A DNA stretch of 64,000 nucleotides, from NCBI GenBank assembly GCA_037074615.1, contig CM073515.1, forward strand, positions 12,299,001-12,363,000, read 5' to 3'. The notes beneath the pieces are model-generated. The model was not told the origin of the DNA. It made no database searches and worked only from the letters and a program-made list of their open reading frames with translations. The position numbers and the translations under genes were made by a program. Positions 36,435-48,423 of this stretch are shown here, in pieces. The first letter of the stretch is position 1, and each line of letters begins with the position of its first letter. The stretch is from Leucaena leucocephala (lineage: Eukaryota; Streptophyta; Magnoliopsida; Fabales; Fabaceae).

Positions 36435-37222
36435 AAGGGGTGTTCATGGACAGGGTAACCTTTATCTGGTGCCTTGCTTAAAAAGAGTATAGGTGGTATT
36501 TTATAACCCGATGTTCGACCCTACCCGATAAAAGCCCTAATCATTTTAGGTTGGGCATGGGTAGACTGGGCGTGGGCAAGTTATGATGCCATACTCATGT
36601 TGTAAAAAATAATCTGCAATTATAAACTTCTAAAATAATACCATATTCATATGTCTTTAAGAGTTAAATAATATCTATAATCCACTAAAAATAAGGTCAT
36701 AAAAAGATAATAATTAAAGTATTGAAATTTATTGCATATAAAAAAAAGTTTTAAAATCTAAGTAATTTATAATTATAATTTTGTATCATTTTTCCAAATA
36801 TTAATAAGGATGAAGCTTCTAAATAAAATAAAATAAATAATTATAATTTATAATATAATCATATTATGATTAGTAAAGTTAAAGAAAAAGAAAAAATCAA
36901 TATAGTTATAAATATTAAAAGACGCAACCTATTTACTTAACTACTTATATTTCTAAAATGACCATTTAGTCACCAATAGCTATCATATTCTCCCTTCCAA
37001 GTATAGCATTTAGGGAGAAAAGTAAAAATAAATAAAAGAATGAGTGCTCATGGGCAGGGCAGGGTAGAGCAACCCCCTGCCCGGTGCCCAGTTCGAAAAA
37101 AGCATGGGCTATATTTTGCAGCCCGATGCCCTGCCCTGCCCTATATTTATTGAACTGGGTAGGGCATTTTTTTCACAGGCTCAGGTGGTCATATCGGGTC
37201 GCGAGCTTTATGAACACCCCTA
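36435..37222. mobile_element. Non-autonomous hAT-type DNA transposon
   Basis: The termini AAGGGGTGTTCATG and, inverted, TAGGGGTGTTCATA are short inverted repeats. The flanking octamer ATTGTTAC is identical on both sides (36427-36434 and 37223-37230), and an 8-bp target duplication is the hallmark of hAT insertion. The ends are GC-rich with repeated GGGCAGGG / GCCCTGCC words, and the middle is AT-rich. There is no transposase. Confidence 0.88.
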
Positions 37223-37652
37223 ATTGTTACCGATTTATTGTACTTCAGTCCTTAATATAGTTATTAAGATATAATTAAAGAATTTATTTTAATCCTAAAT
37301 ATAAAATTTATTTTATAGATTTATTATTTTTTAAATTATCCCTATTAATACTCTATCAATAATAATTAAATAAGAGAGATAAAAAGTTAAGAAAGATGAT
37401 TAAAGTGTATTTGTAAAAACATACTATATTAATTAACTTTCTTAATCTAATCAAATTAGTTAAATATATCATATATTAAAGACCAAATGAGTATCATAAA
37501 ATCTGTTTGCTTGTGTGAATGCGTCCCTTTCTAACAGTTAAACAAGGTTAATATCTTAATTTTATTTTTGATGTATCAGCATCCTTTAATATTATATCCT
37601 AGTTACATTCAACATTTTAATATTATTTATGATTTAAGGTGTAGGATGCATT
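37223..37652. other. Intergenic between two transposons
   Basis: AT-rich, nothing recognised. Confidence 0.45.
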
Positions 37653-38966
37653 CACTATATAAAGAAGATATTTTGTGGAGGTTTATATTTTGCCTTTGTA
37701 ACAGTTTAAACCACTGAAATAATGTTTTGTAGTGATTTACACAACAATTACAAAATCATGCGTTGCAAACCGTGTTGTAGTGATTAAGGAAAATCGCTAC
37801 TCATGATAGTAAAAATGCTACAAGCATTTATAACAGTTTAAGGGTTTTGTAGCAGTTTAGAAACTACTACTTACTTCAGGAGGAAAACAAAATTTTAGCG
37901 TGATGCCAAAATTTATAATGGTTTGGTAATAGCTACAAATGTTCTTGATTTATAAAAAATAAAAAAAATTGTATTTTAATAATATGTATGTATATATATG
38001 TACATATATGTAGATAGATAGATAATTTGATAGGTTAAAGTTTTATTATAATAATTGAACATATTATTTAGTTGTATCATGCTATATAATTTGATATATT
38101 TTATTTGATGAGATATATTTAAGATAAATAAAGTGTACAAATTTATATTAGGTAGTTAGAAAGTTATAGAAGTAGATGAAAAAAAAGGTGTAGAAGAGAG
38201 TTCGAAAGTAAATAAAGTGTAGAAAATATAATATACAATTAATTGAAAAGATCTACTAATTTCTGTACAAAGGATTTAAAGACAAAAGAATACACATATT
38301 AATAAAAAATAAGTATAGATACCTAGAAAAAATAAATTTATAAATCCAAATGATGTTACTACTATATGAAGAAAGAACTAAATAAAGGAAATATGAAGAA
38401 AATATAGAGGAGGAGAAGGAATAAGAGAGGAAGGGGCAAGAGTAAGAATTGGATGAGTAGAGATATTTATGTATATCGATCAGATGGAGTTTGAAGCGGT
38501 TTTGTGGAGATATTTATAACTGCTACAAATGCGTTGGAGGGAAATTTGAATTTAATATTTGAAACTTTGTAGCGGTTTTGTGGTTTGAAACTCGCATGAG
38601 AGGAAAATTTAAATTTCATATTTTAAACTTTGTAAACCGCTACAAATGTAGTCTATTGAGATCCCATGTGGGAGGAAAATTTGAATTTAATATTTAAAAT
38701 TTTATAGCGATTTTGTGAATATTTGTATTAGTTTACAAATGTGAACTTGATAGTGGTTTTATGGATATTTGTAGCGGTTTAGAACCCCTACAAAATGCCA
38801 ATTTAGTGCCATATTTGTAGTGGTTATAACCACTACAAATATCGCGTGATGACACTATTCATGATTAAAGGCTACAAAATTTTAACGACTTAGTGTCAAA
38901 CCGCTATAAAATCATATATTTATAGTGGTTTATTATAACAACTGTAGCTTAATATTTTTTGTAGTG
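37653..38966. mobile_element. Non-autonomous CACTA-type DNA transposon
   Basis: The left end is CACTATATAAAGAA, and the inverted right end is CACTACAAAAAATA. Both sides are flanked by ATT (37650-37652 and 38967-38969), the 3-bp duplication expected of CACTA elements. The subterminal regions hold many copies of TTTGTAGCGGTTT and its complement (for example 38506, 38566, 38632, 38770), the usual transposase-binding arrangement. No coding is present. Confidence 0.82.
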
Positions 38967-40509
38967 ATTATAAATAAGACGAAGGTGTGAAAAATTCTAG
39001 AAAGATAACATTATTATGCTAAATATGATACAATAGATAATATTAAGGTATTAGATGCTATTTAACACAATTTTTTTCTTTCTTTGTTTTCTGAGCAAAT
39101 ACCCTTGAAACAAATTAAAGAGGTTTTGGTTCCTTATTAATTGCCATATGGCCTCCGGTCTCTTGAGGATTCTCTGTGCCTACCCAAAAAGAAATAAGCT
39201 GACTGATGAAGCATAAGAGAATCTTACTACCCACAAATTACAGACTTGAAACAACGAACAGCAACGGTAACTGACCTAAACCACAACATAAGAAACATTA
39301 ACCATAATATAGGTTTCACAAAAGTTGTCTGGATGAAAACAAGCCCAATTTATCAACCCAGAGACACTATAGCACAATCATTTTTTGGAATAAATTCTTT
39401 CTTAATTACTCAGTTATTCATGTGATGAGTAAAATGGTGAAAGTGATAAAAGTAGGCGTGTCACTATGAATATAATAGTGTGGATTACATGTCCCCGAAT
39501 ACACTTGTTCTCCTCTCATCTTATTTATTAATAATTTATTAGTCAATTTTAACATATTTTATTGCAATTAGAAAATCTTAAATATTATTAATTCAGTTGT
39601 AAACTTTAATAACTTTTCAATCACCCCTGTTTAATATATACTCTCTCTACACAATTTATATAGTAATAATAAATAAAGAACAAAATTATATATTTATATA
39701 AAAAATTTAATAATATGACTTATAAATATCATAAAAATATTTTTTTATTTTATAAATAGGATTAGACGAGTATTTTTATACTCTTATAAGGTGAAAAGAG
39801 AAGTTTTTTTTTATTTTAATTATAAAGTATGCCATTAAATTTTCATGAAAAAGCTTCCCTTTTACTCTCGTTGAATGTTGCAATAATATAATATTTTTAT
39901 TAATTATTTTAAAGTATATATATTTAATAGTGACAAAGTTACAAGTTTATTAAATTTTTATCCAAAGTTAAAAGTTCTAAGGTTTTTCTTGATTTAAATT
40001 AATTTAAAATATTATAGAATCAGTTAATTGGATTATTAATCATCATAGGGCTCAAAACTTTCAAAGGTTAAAGTAGGATTATTTATTGAAATTATTAATT
40101 CTAGCTTATAGAAAAAAGAATTAAAAATATCCATCATAGGGTTAGAAATTTAAAATATTAAAGAATTACTCAATGTATTTACTAATTAATTACCACCATA
40201 GGATTCATAATATTTTAAAGATCAAAGTGAGATTATTAATTAGAATTATTTATTATGTCTTATAGATAAAAGAATTAAAATTAGAACTATATATTACAAG
40301 ATTTTAAGAATATGATTGTTATTTATTAAATTAGATTTAGATCGATCCAAATATATTTTTAATTAAATTGAGTATTATAAAATCTTAAAAATATAATTAA
40401 TTAATAATTGATAATAAGTTGATTTTAATCGTTAGATTATGATAATTAAAAAGATTTTAATATAATATCGCATTTGTATGCCTCTTCATCATAATTCACT
40501 TTAAATTAA
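38967..40509. other. Intergenic, nothing firmly recognised
   Basis: A less AT-rich patch at 39110-39365 might be an old exon or UTR piece, but no frame or domain is convincing. The rest is AT-rich. Confidence 0.4.
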
Positions 40510-41565
40510 ATAAATATAAATAAATTAATCTTTGATCCTTCAATATTAGTGATCCATTTATAAATTATTTTATCAATTATAACTCGGTCTATCTTTTTAT
40601 ATTTAATACTTTAATTTTTTAATATATAATTTATTTTGAGTAATCAAATAATTATCCTACATAGCAAAAAATATTACTTAACATTATTAAAAGTTGCAAA
40701 CGTGGCCTCCACCCATGTGATGCCTTGTTGGAACTGGGTTGAAGAAGCAGAGGAGGGAGACCTGCTGGAGCTAGGGGTGGAGTCTCCCTGAGAGAAGCTG
40801 CTGTCATTAGCTACAGCGAGAAGGTTCTCTTCTTCCACTTCCTCATTGCTCAATTCCAATCTATGCTCATCGAGGCAGAGCAGCTTCAATTAAAGAAGTA
40901 ACTTCTCCTTCTCCTTCTCCTTCTCCTTCTTTCCCTGCATTCTAGTCTGGATCTTCTAGTTGTTCATGCTGGACTCTGATTCATTGTGTAGTTGCCTCTT
41001 GAACCTCTGATCTCTGTTAATATGTGCTGATTAATCTACTCCAAAATAAGAACCGTACTAAGATTATGCTTTTAGAAGCAAGTTTCTATTTGTCTGATTG
41101 TATCTTGTTAATGAGGAACATGTCTTTAATTATAGTTGGATTATTGGTCAGCTGCATGAGTTCTCTATTATTATCAGATACATTGAAGATAACTACTCTA
41201 AAATTCGAGATGACTTGCTGGAACTGGGTTGAAGAAGCAGAGGAGGGAGACCAGCCGGAGTTGGTGGTGGAGTCGGAGCAGGGTTGCGTTTTTAACTTCT
41301 GGACGGCGAATTTATTTTTTTCAATGTTTTTATCAAGACACATGAGATGAGTTGGGAGGCCACGTTTGTAACTTTTAATAATGTTAAGTAATATTTTTTG
41401 CCATGTAAGATAATTATTTGATGACTCAAAATAAATTATATATTAAAAGGATTAAATTATTAATGTGAAAAGATTAGGGATTAAGTTTCACCCAAATCAA
41501 AAGTTTAAAGAGTAAGTTATACTGAATCATAGTTGAGAGATTGAGTTATAAGTGGCCGGGTCAAT
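40510..41565. mobile_element. MULE-like element with ~200-bp inverted termini and GC-rich cargo
   Basis: The left arm (to 40713) contains AAAAAATATTACTTAACATT and GCAAACGTGGCCTCC. The right arm contains the reverse complements GGAGGCCACGTTTGTAAC and TGTTAAGTAATATTTTTTGC (41355-41405), with similarity fading outward to about 40510 and 41565. The interior is unusually GC-rich. It holds a ~55-bp direct repeat (GGAACTGGGTTGAAGAAGCA at 40730 and 41219) and a (CTTCTC)n run at 40903-40932. Open frames at 40674-40889 and 41024-41350 show no known domain. The cargo may be a captured gene fragment (inference). The outer ends and target duplication are not resolved. Confidence 0.5.
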
Positions 41566-42347
41566 AATTAAATAATTAAAAAATTAATTTTTTAATAAAT
41601 AAGCATTTTTCATAAATTATTACTCTTATTCTATATATAAGTTCATCTCAATTAATTCTCATATCCCAATAAATATTATTTAAGTCATTTAATATATTTT
41701 ATATTTCAAGTTTATTTTTAAAGTTATCCTTTATTTAAGAATAAGTATTACCTTACATTTTCTCTCATCTCCTTTTTTTTCTCTCCATTTTCAATAGGGG
41801 TAAAATTGGAAGGCACTTATTAATAACCCTCTAAATGGGCTTACACTAAGGCTAAATTTTTTAACCAAAATGAATTTATATACACGACAAGAGTGGTATT
41901 ATGTATTTAGCCAAATATTGAAATCAAAAGTTTAAAGAGTAAGTTATACTGAATCATAGTTGAGAGATTGAGTTATAAGTAGCCGGGTCAATAATTAAAT
42001 AATTAAAAAATTAATTTTTTAATAAATAAGCATTTTTCATAAATTATTACTCTTATTCTATATATAAGTTCATCTCAATTAATTCTCATATCCCAATAAA
42101 TATTATTTAAGTCATTTAATATATTTTATATTTCAAGTTTATTTTTAAAGTTATCCTTTATTTAAGAATAAGTATTACCTTACATTTTCTCTCATCTCCT
42201 TTTTTTTCTCTCCATTTTCAATAGGGGTAAAATTGGAAGGCACTTATTAATAACCCTCTAAATGGGCTTACACTAAGGCTAAATTTTTTAACCAAAATGA
42301 ATTTATATACACGACGAGAGTGGTATTATGTATTTAGCCAAATATTG
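41494..42347. repeat. Near-identical tandem duplication, 2 x 427 bp
   Basis: Units 41494-41920 and 41921-42347 abut directly. I found only two differences (GTGGCCGGG vs GTAGCCGGG, and ACGACAAG vs ACGACGAG), about 99.5% identity. The left unit starts inside the right arm of the MULE-like element. No gene is inside. Confidence 0.93.
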
Positions 42348-44288
42348 AAAGAGAGAGAGAATTACTTATAAGTCATATGGAAGAGGATTTATTATAAATT
42401 TTTTTTTATAAAATTATCAAATAATTAAATGGTCCTAAGGAATTTTAGGATAATAAATTTGATTTATATAATCACTATACTACTCTTATTCACAAATAAC
42501 AAATTACTAAAAACACAACGACAACTTGAAGTGTCAAAAATAACAATTGAGGAGGCATCGGATGACAACTTGAAGTGTCACAGATAACAACTGGAGGCAT
42601 GCGTTAACAACCTCCACTTATCATTTGTGCCACTTCAAACTATCATCGCAATACCCTCTGTTGTCATTTGAATTGCCATACTTTTACTCCCTCAGAGTAT
42701 GTGTTTGAAAGCGTTTTTGACTAGAGGAAAAATTACTTAGACCCAAAAATTAAAACTTTTTAATTTAGTTCTTAATTACTGTTAATTATTCTAGCATGCA
42801 TAATCCATTAACTTGGCTTCCCATATGATAATATATATCATATAAACATGCTATAATTATTCATCTCATATCAGTTCATATTATCTCCTTACATATTATG
42901 TCATATTTATACAATTATGACATCAATTGTACAATTGAAGAACTAGTAGCTTTCTTGTATAACTATTTCCTTCATGTACCTTCTTCACTTCCTTTGCTTA
43001 TCATCATGCATATTTCCTCATTCATATTAGACATATTATGGATGGATGAAGGGGAGTAAAATTTAGGGGAATCTCAATAGTAAAATTTTAACTCAATATA
43101 TAATGTATCATGGTAACTAACTAAGCATATAAACAGCCAATACAAGAGTACCTTACAAGCAAATACACATAGCCATAGCACAACTCAAGTAAGAATATTA
43201 CCTGTTCAAAGCCATAACTATAGCTTACATGGCAAATAATATGAGGGAAGGAAACACGTGTGAGGGAGGGGACATGTGGATTAATATAAGAGTACCACAT
43301 GACCTTGGATGTCCAATAAGTGATATTTAACCTTTGAGTTAACACAATAAGAATCTATTTATCTCTCAATTTAATTTTTGGCTTGTATAAGACTCCTTTT
43401 TGAATTTTCTGAGCAATAAAAGTTTTCTAAAAAATTACACCGTAAGTCAGAATTTAGATTTTCATTTTTCTATAACTTCTCCAAACCATAATATAATTTA
43501 CCTAAAATTTTAAGGGAAATGATAACTCCTACCTAAAAAATAGCTATTAAATCATTTGAACCTCTTTTGAGAAAATAAACTCTTCTATAATTTTTTAAGT
43601 CTCAATAATACTCATTTCTTGATCTTCTCTTAATTTTTTTGAACCCTAAAATATTTTTAATGATTATTCTTTCCTTTTTTTCTCTCTCTAAAATTTCACA
43701 TTTGAGGCTTTTTCATTTTCAGAAAGTGCTCTTTACCTCAATAACTTTTTATAAATCCCTTTTATCAAAATTTGAGATGTTACACCATTTATATAACTTT
43801 AAGTTATTATCGCGTGCCTAAAAAACTTGTAATTTGTGTATAAAAGTACTTTAGTAATTGTATAAATTAAATTTATTACTTCTAGATCCCTTTTGAATTA
43901 TTTAATTATTTGATAATTTTACATAACTCTTTTATAGTAAATTTTCTTCCCACCTACCTTTGATTAATTCTCCCAAAAAAAAAAACTTATTCTAGGGTGG
44001 TCATGTTATCCTATTGTGCGCACGTGAGTATATGAAACATCATTTTATAATGTAGAGTTTGGTGAAAAAAAATATTACAATGTAGAGCAGGACTATAAAG
44101 AGGTTGAATATCCATTCAGATCATAAACAAAATTGTAATATGCGGATTCACCATTAGTTATATGATCAATTTAGGTTTTCTTTCTTACTTCTACCCTTAC
44201 AAATAATTTATCAATTCTCTATTTTTTAATAAAATGATTAATTATATAAAAAATGAAACTACAAAGCTAAAGTCAACTCTCTTTTAAT
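42348..44288. other. Intergenic with a ~120-nt hairpin
   Basis: An imperfect hairpin spans 42544-42663: GATGACAACTTGAAGTGTCA pairs with the complement of TGCCACTTCAAACTATCATC, with a ~12-nt loop near 42600. No gene is recognised. The minus frame at 43121-43345 has no domain. Confidence 0.5.
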
Positions 44289-44693
44289 TCATATGTAATA
44301 TATGGTAAAGTGCGAGTTGAGATACAAGATAATGACACTAAGAAAGGAGACCACAAACGCTCCTGCAAAAGTCCATAAGAAGGAATCTTCTTCTGAATGA
44401 TAGGATTCTTTGTTTCTCCCTACTGGTTTATCAATTGACGAACAATTATATGTTGAAGACGTGGACCATAAAGAAAAGGATTCCCTTTATAACAACTTAT
44501 AAGGTGTCATACCAGATAAATTATTGTGAGCCATAGAAAAGATATATAAAGAATGTAACTGTGTAAGTTGCGAAGGAATATGACTTATCAATTTGTTGGA
44601 TGAAATATCTAAAATCTATCTACATAAGGTTAAAAAATGCTTTTGGAATAGGCCCCATCAAATAGTTGTTGGACAAATTTAATGTATGTATAG
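44289..44693 (-). pseudogene. LRR receptor-like protein, C-terminal part (separated by a copia insertion)
   Basis: From right to left on the minus strand: HTLNLSNNYLMGPIPK (an LRR), degraded LRRs, NLSGMTPYKL, GNPFLYGPRL (the post-LRR capping motif), an acidic EED stretch, then the transmembrane segment FLWTFAGAFVVSFLSVIILY and a short tail ending at TGA (44289-44291). This is the C-terminal layout of plant receptor-like proteins, which are cell-surface LRR proteins without a kinase. Stops and frameshifts occur (for example within NLM*ID). The N-terminal side continues at 48424 beyond the retrotransposon. Confidence 0.8.
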
Positions 44694-45470
44694 TGTTAGA
44701 AAGGCAGTTTCACCCAAGATGGAGCTGAATTGGGTGATAAAAAAAATTTAAACTCAAATTTTAAAACAATAATGTAATCAAGATAAAGTTAAGCAAGATA
44801 TCACCAAATAAGCAAGAAGAAATAAAGTGCAGAGAGAGATTTATAATGATTCAGCCAAATCACTTGGCCTACGTCTAGTTCTTAGAGCTCCTCTAAATGT
44901 TTCACTATGATCCAAGATTCACATGACTCTTGGTGCCTCAGTATAATTAGAGAGTTCCTCTCTCACTCCCCTTTACTTCCTTAATGTTACAGTCAACCAA
45001 CTCAAGAAACCCACTCTTAAGTATCTCAAATGAAAGATGAAAGATTTCTAGCTCTCTCAAGTAGAAGAGTTGATAATGATAAACAATGAAGTTCACTCTC
45101 AGAAAAATAGAGTATTAAATGAAAAATAGAGAGTATTCAATACGAATATCATAAGGTTGGTAGATGATGTTCAATGTTGTTACGTGTTGTCCTTTTCACA
45201 TTCACTGTGGCCTTCTTTTATAGTTGAGTCTTAAAATATATCCGAGGAGTAGCTATTGGATTCATTGAAGTAGCTATTGCATAAAATGAGTTGTTGGAGT
45301 GTAATGGTTAAACGCATTTAATGCTATCTGACACAAATTTACTTTTTGTAGATTTTTTAATCTGATCTTGTGTTTGCTTGAAATTGTTCTTGACATGCAT
45401 TATATAATCATATAATAAGTAACTATGCAAATAAGTTTGTTTCCAAAATATTAGATTAAGTTAAGTAAGA
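44694..45470 (-). mobile_element. 3' LTR (truncated) of a copia element inserted in the LRR gene
   Basis: It starts TGTTAGAAAGGCAG and aligns with the first ~750 bp of the LTR at 46941. The distal half, the polypurine tract and all of pol are missing because the sequence jumps at ~45470 directly into gag. The left flank TATAG (44689-44693) matches GATAG (48424-48428) at four of five bases, the target duplication. Confidence 0.8.
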
Positions 45471-46926
45471 CTTTTCACCATTCTTCTTCTTTCTTGTTCT
45501 TTTATCTAGAGTTGGATCATATCTAATTTTAGACATGTTAGCAGTACACCTCTAACTTCCAAGAATTACTTTGAGCATTTCACTCCTTTTGGTGAATCTT
45601 TCAATTGTTTTGGTTAACTTTGTGCTCTTTTTCTTTGATCCTTCACACTTTGTACACTGTACATGATAGTGCAGATTGTGTATTGTTAGTTTGCTCAATT
45701 TGTTCTTCTAGAACCTTAACATTCTTCTTGGAGCTTACTAACTCCTTTTCTATTCTTAGCAATTCAAATATTAAAGCATTATATTAAGATAATAATTCAT
45801 CATAAATAAGTTCAAAATTGATTACCTTATTAGTATCAGACTCTTCTTCTTCATGGGAAACAAAAAAGATGTTTGCCACTTCATTATTATCACTATCTTT
45901 ATATTTTGATGAGCTATCTCTCTAGATAGATATGACTAGATCTTTTCTTCCATGATATTTGTCCTTCTTTGTTAGTTGTGAACAATCAGCTTTAATGTGT
46001 CCTGGCTTCTTACGTTCAAAGAATATGATATAGTCAATTTCTTCCTTTTGAACTGAGGTTGTAGGAATTTTCTTTATGATTGAAATATTCTTCCAGCTCT
46101 AGCTTTGTAAAATTTCCAAAATTTCTTTACAATAAGACCCATTTCATCATGTTCTAGCTTATCATCTTCATCTTCACTTTCACGAGCTTTAAGTGCAATT
46201 CCTTTCTAGTTTTTCTTTTTCTTCATCTTCTTCTTGTATTTATTCTTGCTCTCATATTCGGACAAACTTCCAAAGAATACAAAAACCAATAGTATTAATT
46301 CTCCTTTTGCTTCTTCTATAGTTGTCACCTTTGGTTCCTAATCTTTGGTGAGTCCATTAAGAACTTGTCTAGCTTGATCTTCTTGGCTATATCTTTTGCT
46401 AGTGTAATTAAATGATTCATGAGATGAGAGAATATGAATTCCATGTCTAGAATGCTTTCTCCTGAATTTATTTGGAATAACTCAAATTATATGTCTAGAG
46501 TGTTGACTCTGCTTTGCTTTACTCCAGAGGTTCCTTCATGAGCAATTTCGAATATTTTCCATATTTCCTTTGCTGTCTCTAGATTTGATATTTTAAAGTA
46601 CTATTTTTGACTTAGAGTATAAGTGAGTATGTTGATGGCTTTGCATTTAGCATAACCGACTTCTTGTCATCTTCATCGAACTCACTTGAAACTTTAGGAA
46701 TTCTCTGGCCATCTATTTTCATAGGAACATACTTTCTTGTTGGATTATATCACATAATCTATACTCTAAAGCTTTTATAAAAGTATTCATTCTCATCTTC
46801 CATAAGGTGAAGTTCTCTCTGTTGAATCCTGATGACTTTGTTGTTGAACTTCCTTTTGGAAGCACACTGTCATCGAAACCTGCCATGATATACTCTTAAG
46901 ATGTTTAAGTATTTTTCAAGAGACAT
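45471..46926 (-). pseudogene. Copia gag remnant (UBN2-type), minus strand
   Basis: The reading starts near 46886 with ATGGCAGGTTTC and gives NFTLWKMRMNTFIKALEY, typical of the N-terminus of plant copia gag. KQSRVNTLDI and ESILDMEFIFSHLMNHL follow. Further on, KKPGHIKADCSQ is a zinc knuckle whose first two cysteines are lost (FFER in place of CxxC). The end is an acidic and charged region with SHEEEES. Frameshifts and stops are scattered through it. Protease, integrase and RT are absent because of an internal deletion. Confidence 0.8.
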
Positions 46927-46940
46927 ACTCTAATAACAAA
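46927..46940 (-). other. Primer-binding site remnant
   Basis: On the minus strand, immediately inside the LTR, TTTGTTATTAGAGTATG resembles the initiator tRNA-Met primer site TGGTATCAGAGC with several changes. Confidence 0.5.
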
Positions 46941-48423
46941 TGTTATAATGGCAATTTCGCCTAAGAGGGGGTGAATTGGGTGGTTACAAATTTTAAACTC
47001 AAAGTTTAAAACAATGTAATAAAGATAAAGTTAAGAAATATATCACCAAGAAAGGAAGTAGAGATAAAGTGCACATAAAGATTTAAAACTGGCTCAACCT
47101 AACCACTTAGCCTACGTCCAGTCCTTAGAGCTCCCCTGGGTATTTCCTTATAATCCAAGATTTACAGGACTCTTGGGGCCTCAGTACAATTGGAGAGTTC
47201 CTCTCTCACTACCCTTACTTCCTATAAGGTTACAATCATCCAACTCAAGAGACCCACTCTTGAGTATATCAAATCAAAGATGAAAATTTCTATTATCTCT
47301 CAAGTAGAAGAGTTGATAATGATAAACACTGAAGTTCTTTCTCTCAGAAAAACAAAGTATTAAATGTAAAATAGAAAGTATTGAATGCGAATAGTAGAAG
47401 GTTGGTAGATGATATTCAATATTGTTACGTGTTATCCTCTTTACATTTATTATGGTTTTCTTTTATAGTTAAGTCTTAAAATATGTCCATTGAGTAGTCG
47501 TTGCAGAAAATGAGCCGTTAGAGTGTAATGGTTAAACGCATTGAATGCTATATGACATAAATTTACTTTTTGTAGATTGTTTAATTTGATCTTGTTTTTA
47601 CATAAAATTGTTCTTAACATGCATTGTATAAATGATATAATAAGTGATTATGTAAAGATAAGTTTGTTTCCAAAACATTAGATTGAGATAGTAAAGTCTA
47701 GTTTGAAAAACAATTTCAAAGTCTTTTAGAAGACATCTTAATTTATCGAAGTGTCCTTCAAAAAGTACTCTTATCGAAAAGAGTTTTAATAAAATGCTCG
47801 AAGAATGTATGTTTAAGATAAATTGACTCTTATTGAATAATACTTTGAATAGTAGCCTTATCAAAGTGTCCTTTGAAAAATGAATCTATATTACAAAGGC
47901 ATGGGTTTATACTTAGTGAAAAGGAATCTATTTAGAGCGTTCTTCGATTAATGCTCTTATCTTACTCAAAAACTAGAAAAGAGAACTTATTGAAGTACTC
48001 TTCGAGAAGTGGTCTTGTTGAATAGGTTTTTCGATAAGATCTTGAATTTCAATACAATGGATTTTTTGAAACTTTTAAGCATTTTCTTGAAGGGTAAAAT
48101 TGAATAGAAATTTCTTTTAGTCCTTCAATTCTTCTAATCTAAAAAATGATTTGGTAAGGTTAAATCAAGGTTTATATGAACTTAGCTTTGAAAAGATTAG
48201 GATTAGTTTATATAAAATCATTCCAGAGAAGGTTTTCACAATATATGGTTCATTTATAGAAGATTTCATTGATCAACAATCTTATTGAATAAGTCTTTGA
48301 TAAATTCTATTTAGGTAATGGCTTTACACACAAACGCTTTCTCATTTATCGAAGAGCATATAGATAAATTAATCAAATTTTAACATTTAATCTTTTGGCA
48401 TCATCAAAGCATGGAGTCTAACA
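46941..48423 (-). mobile_element. 5' LTR of the copia element in the LRR gene
   Basis: It is 1483 bp, starts TGTTATAATGGC and ends GGAGTCTAACA. The right half contains repeated TTATCGAA-type motifs like the LTR at 12429. The right flank GATAG is part of the target duplication. The short frame at 47598-47864 is inside the LTR and is not a gene. Confidence 0.85.

Noticed and set aside
40674..41350. Possible small genes inside the MULE-like element
   Set aside because: Both strands give frames because of GC-rich repeats. There are no domains and no splice or start evidence.
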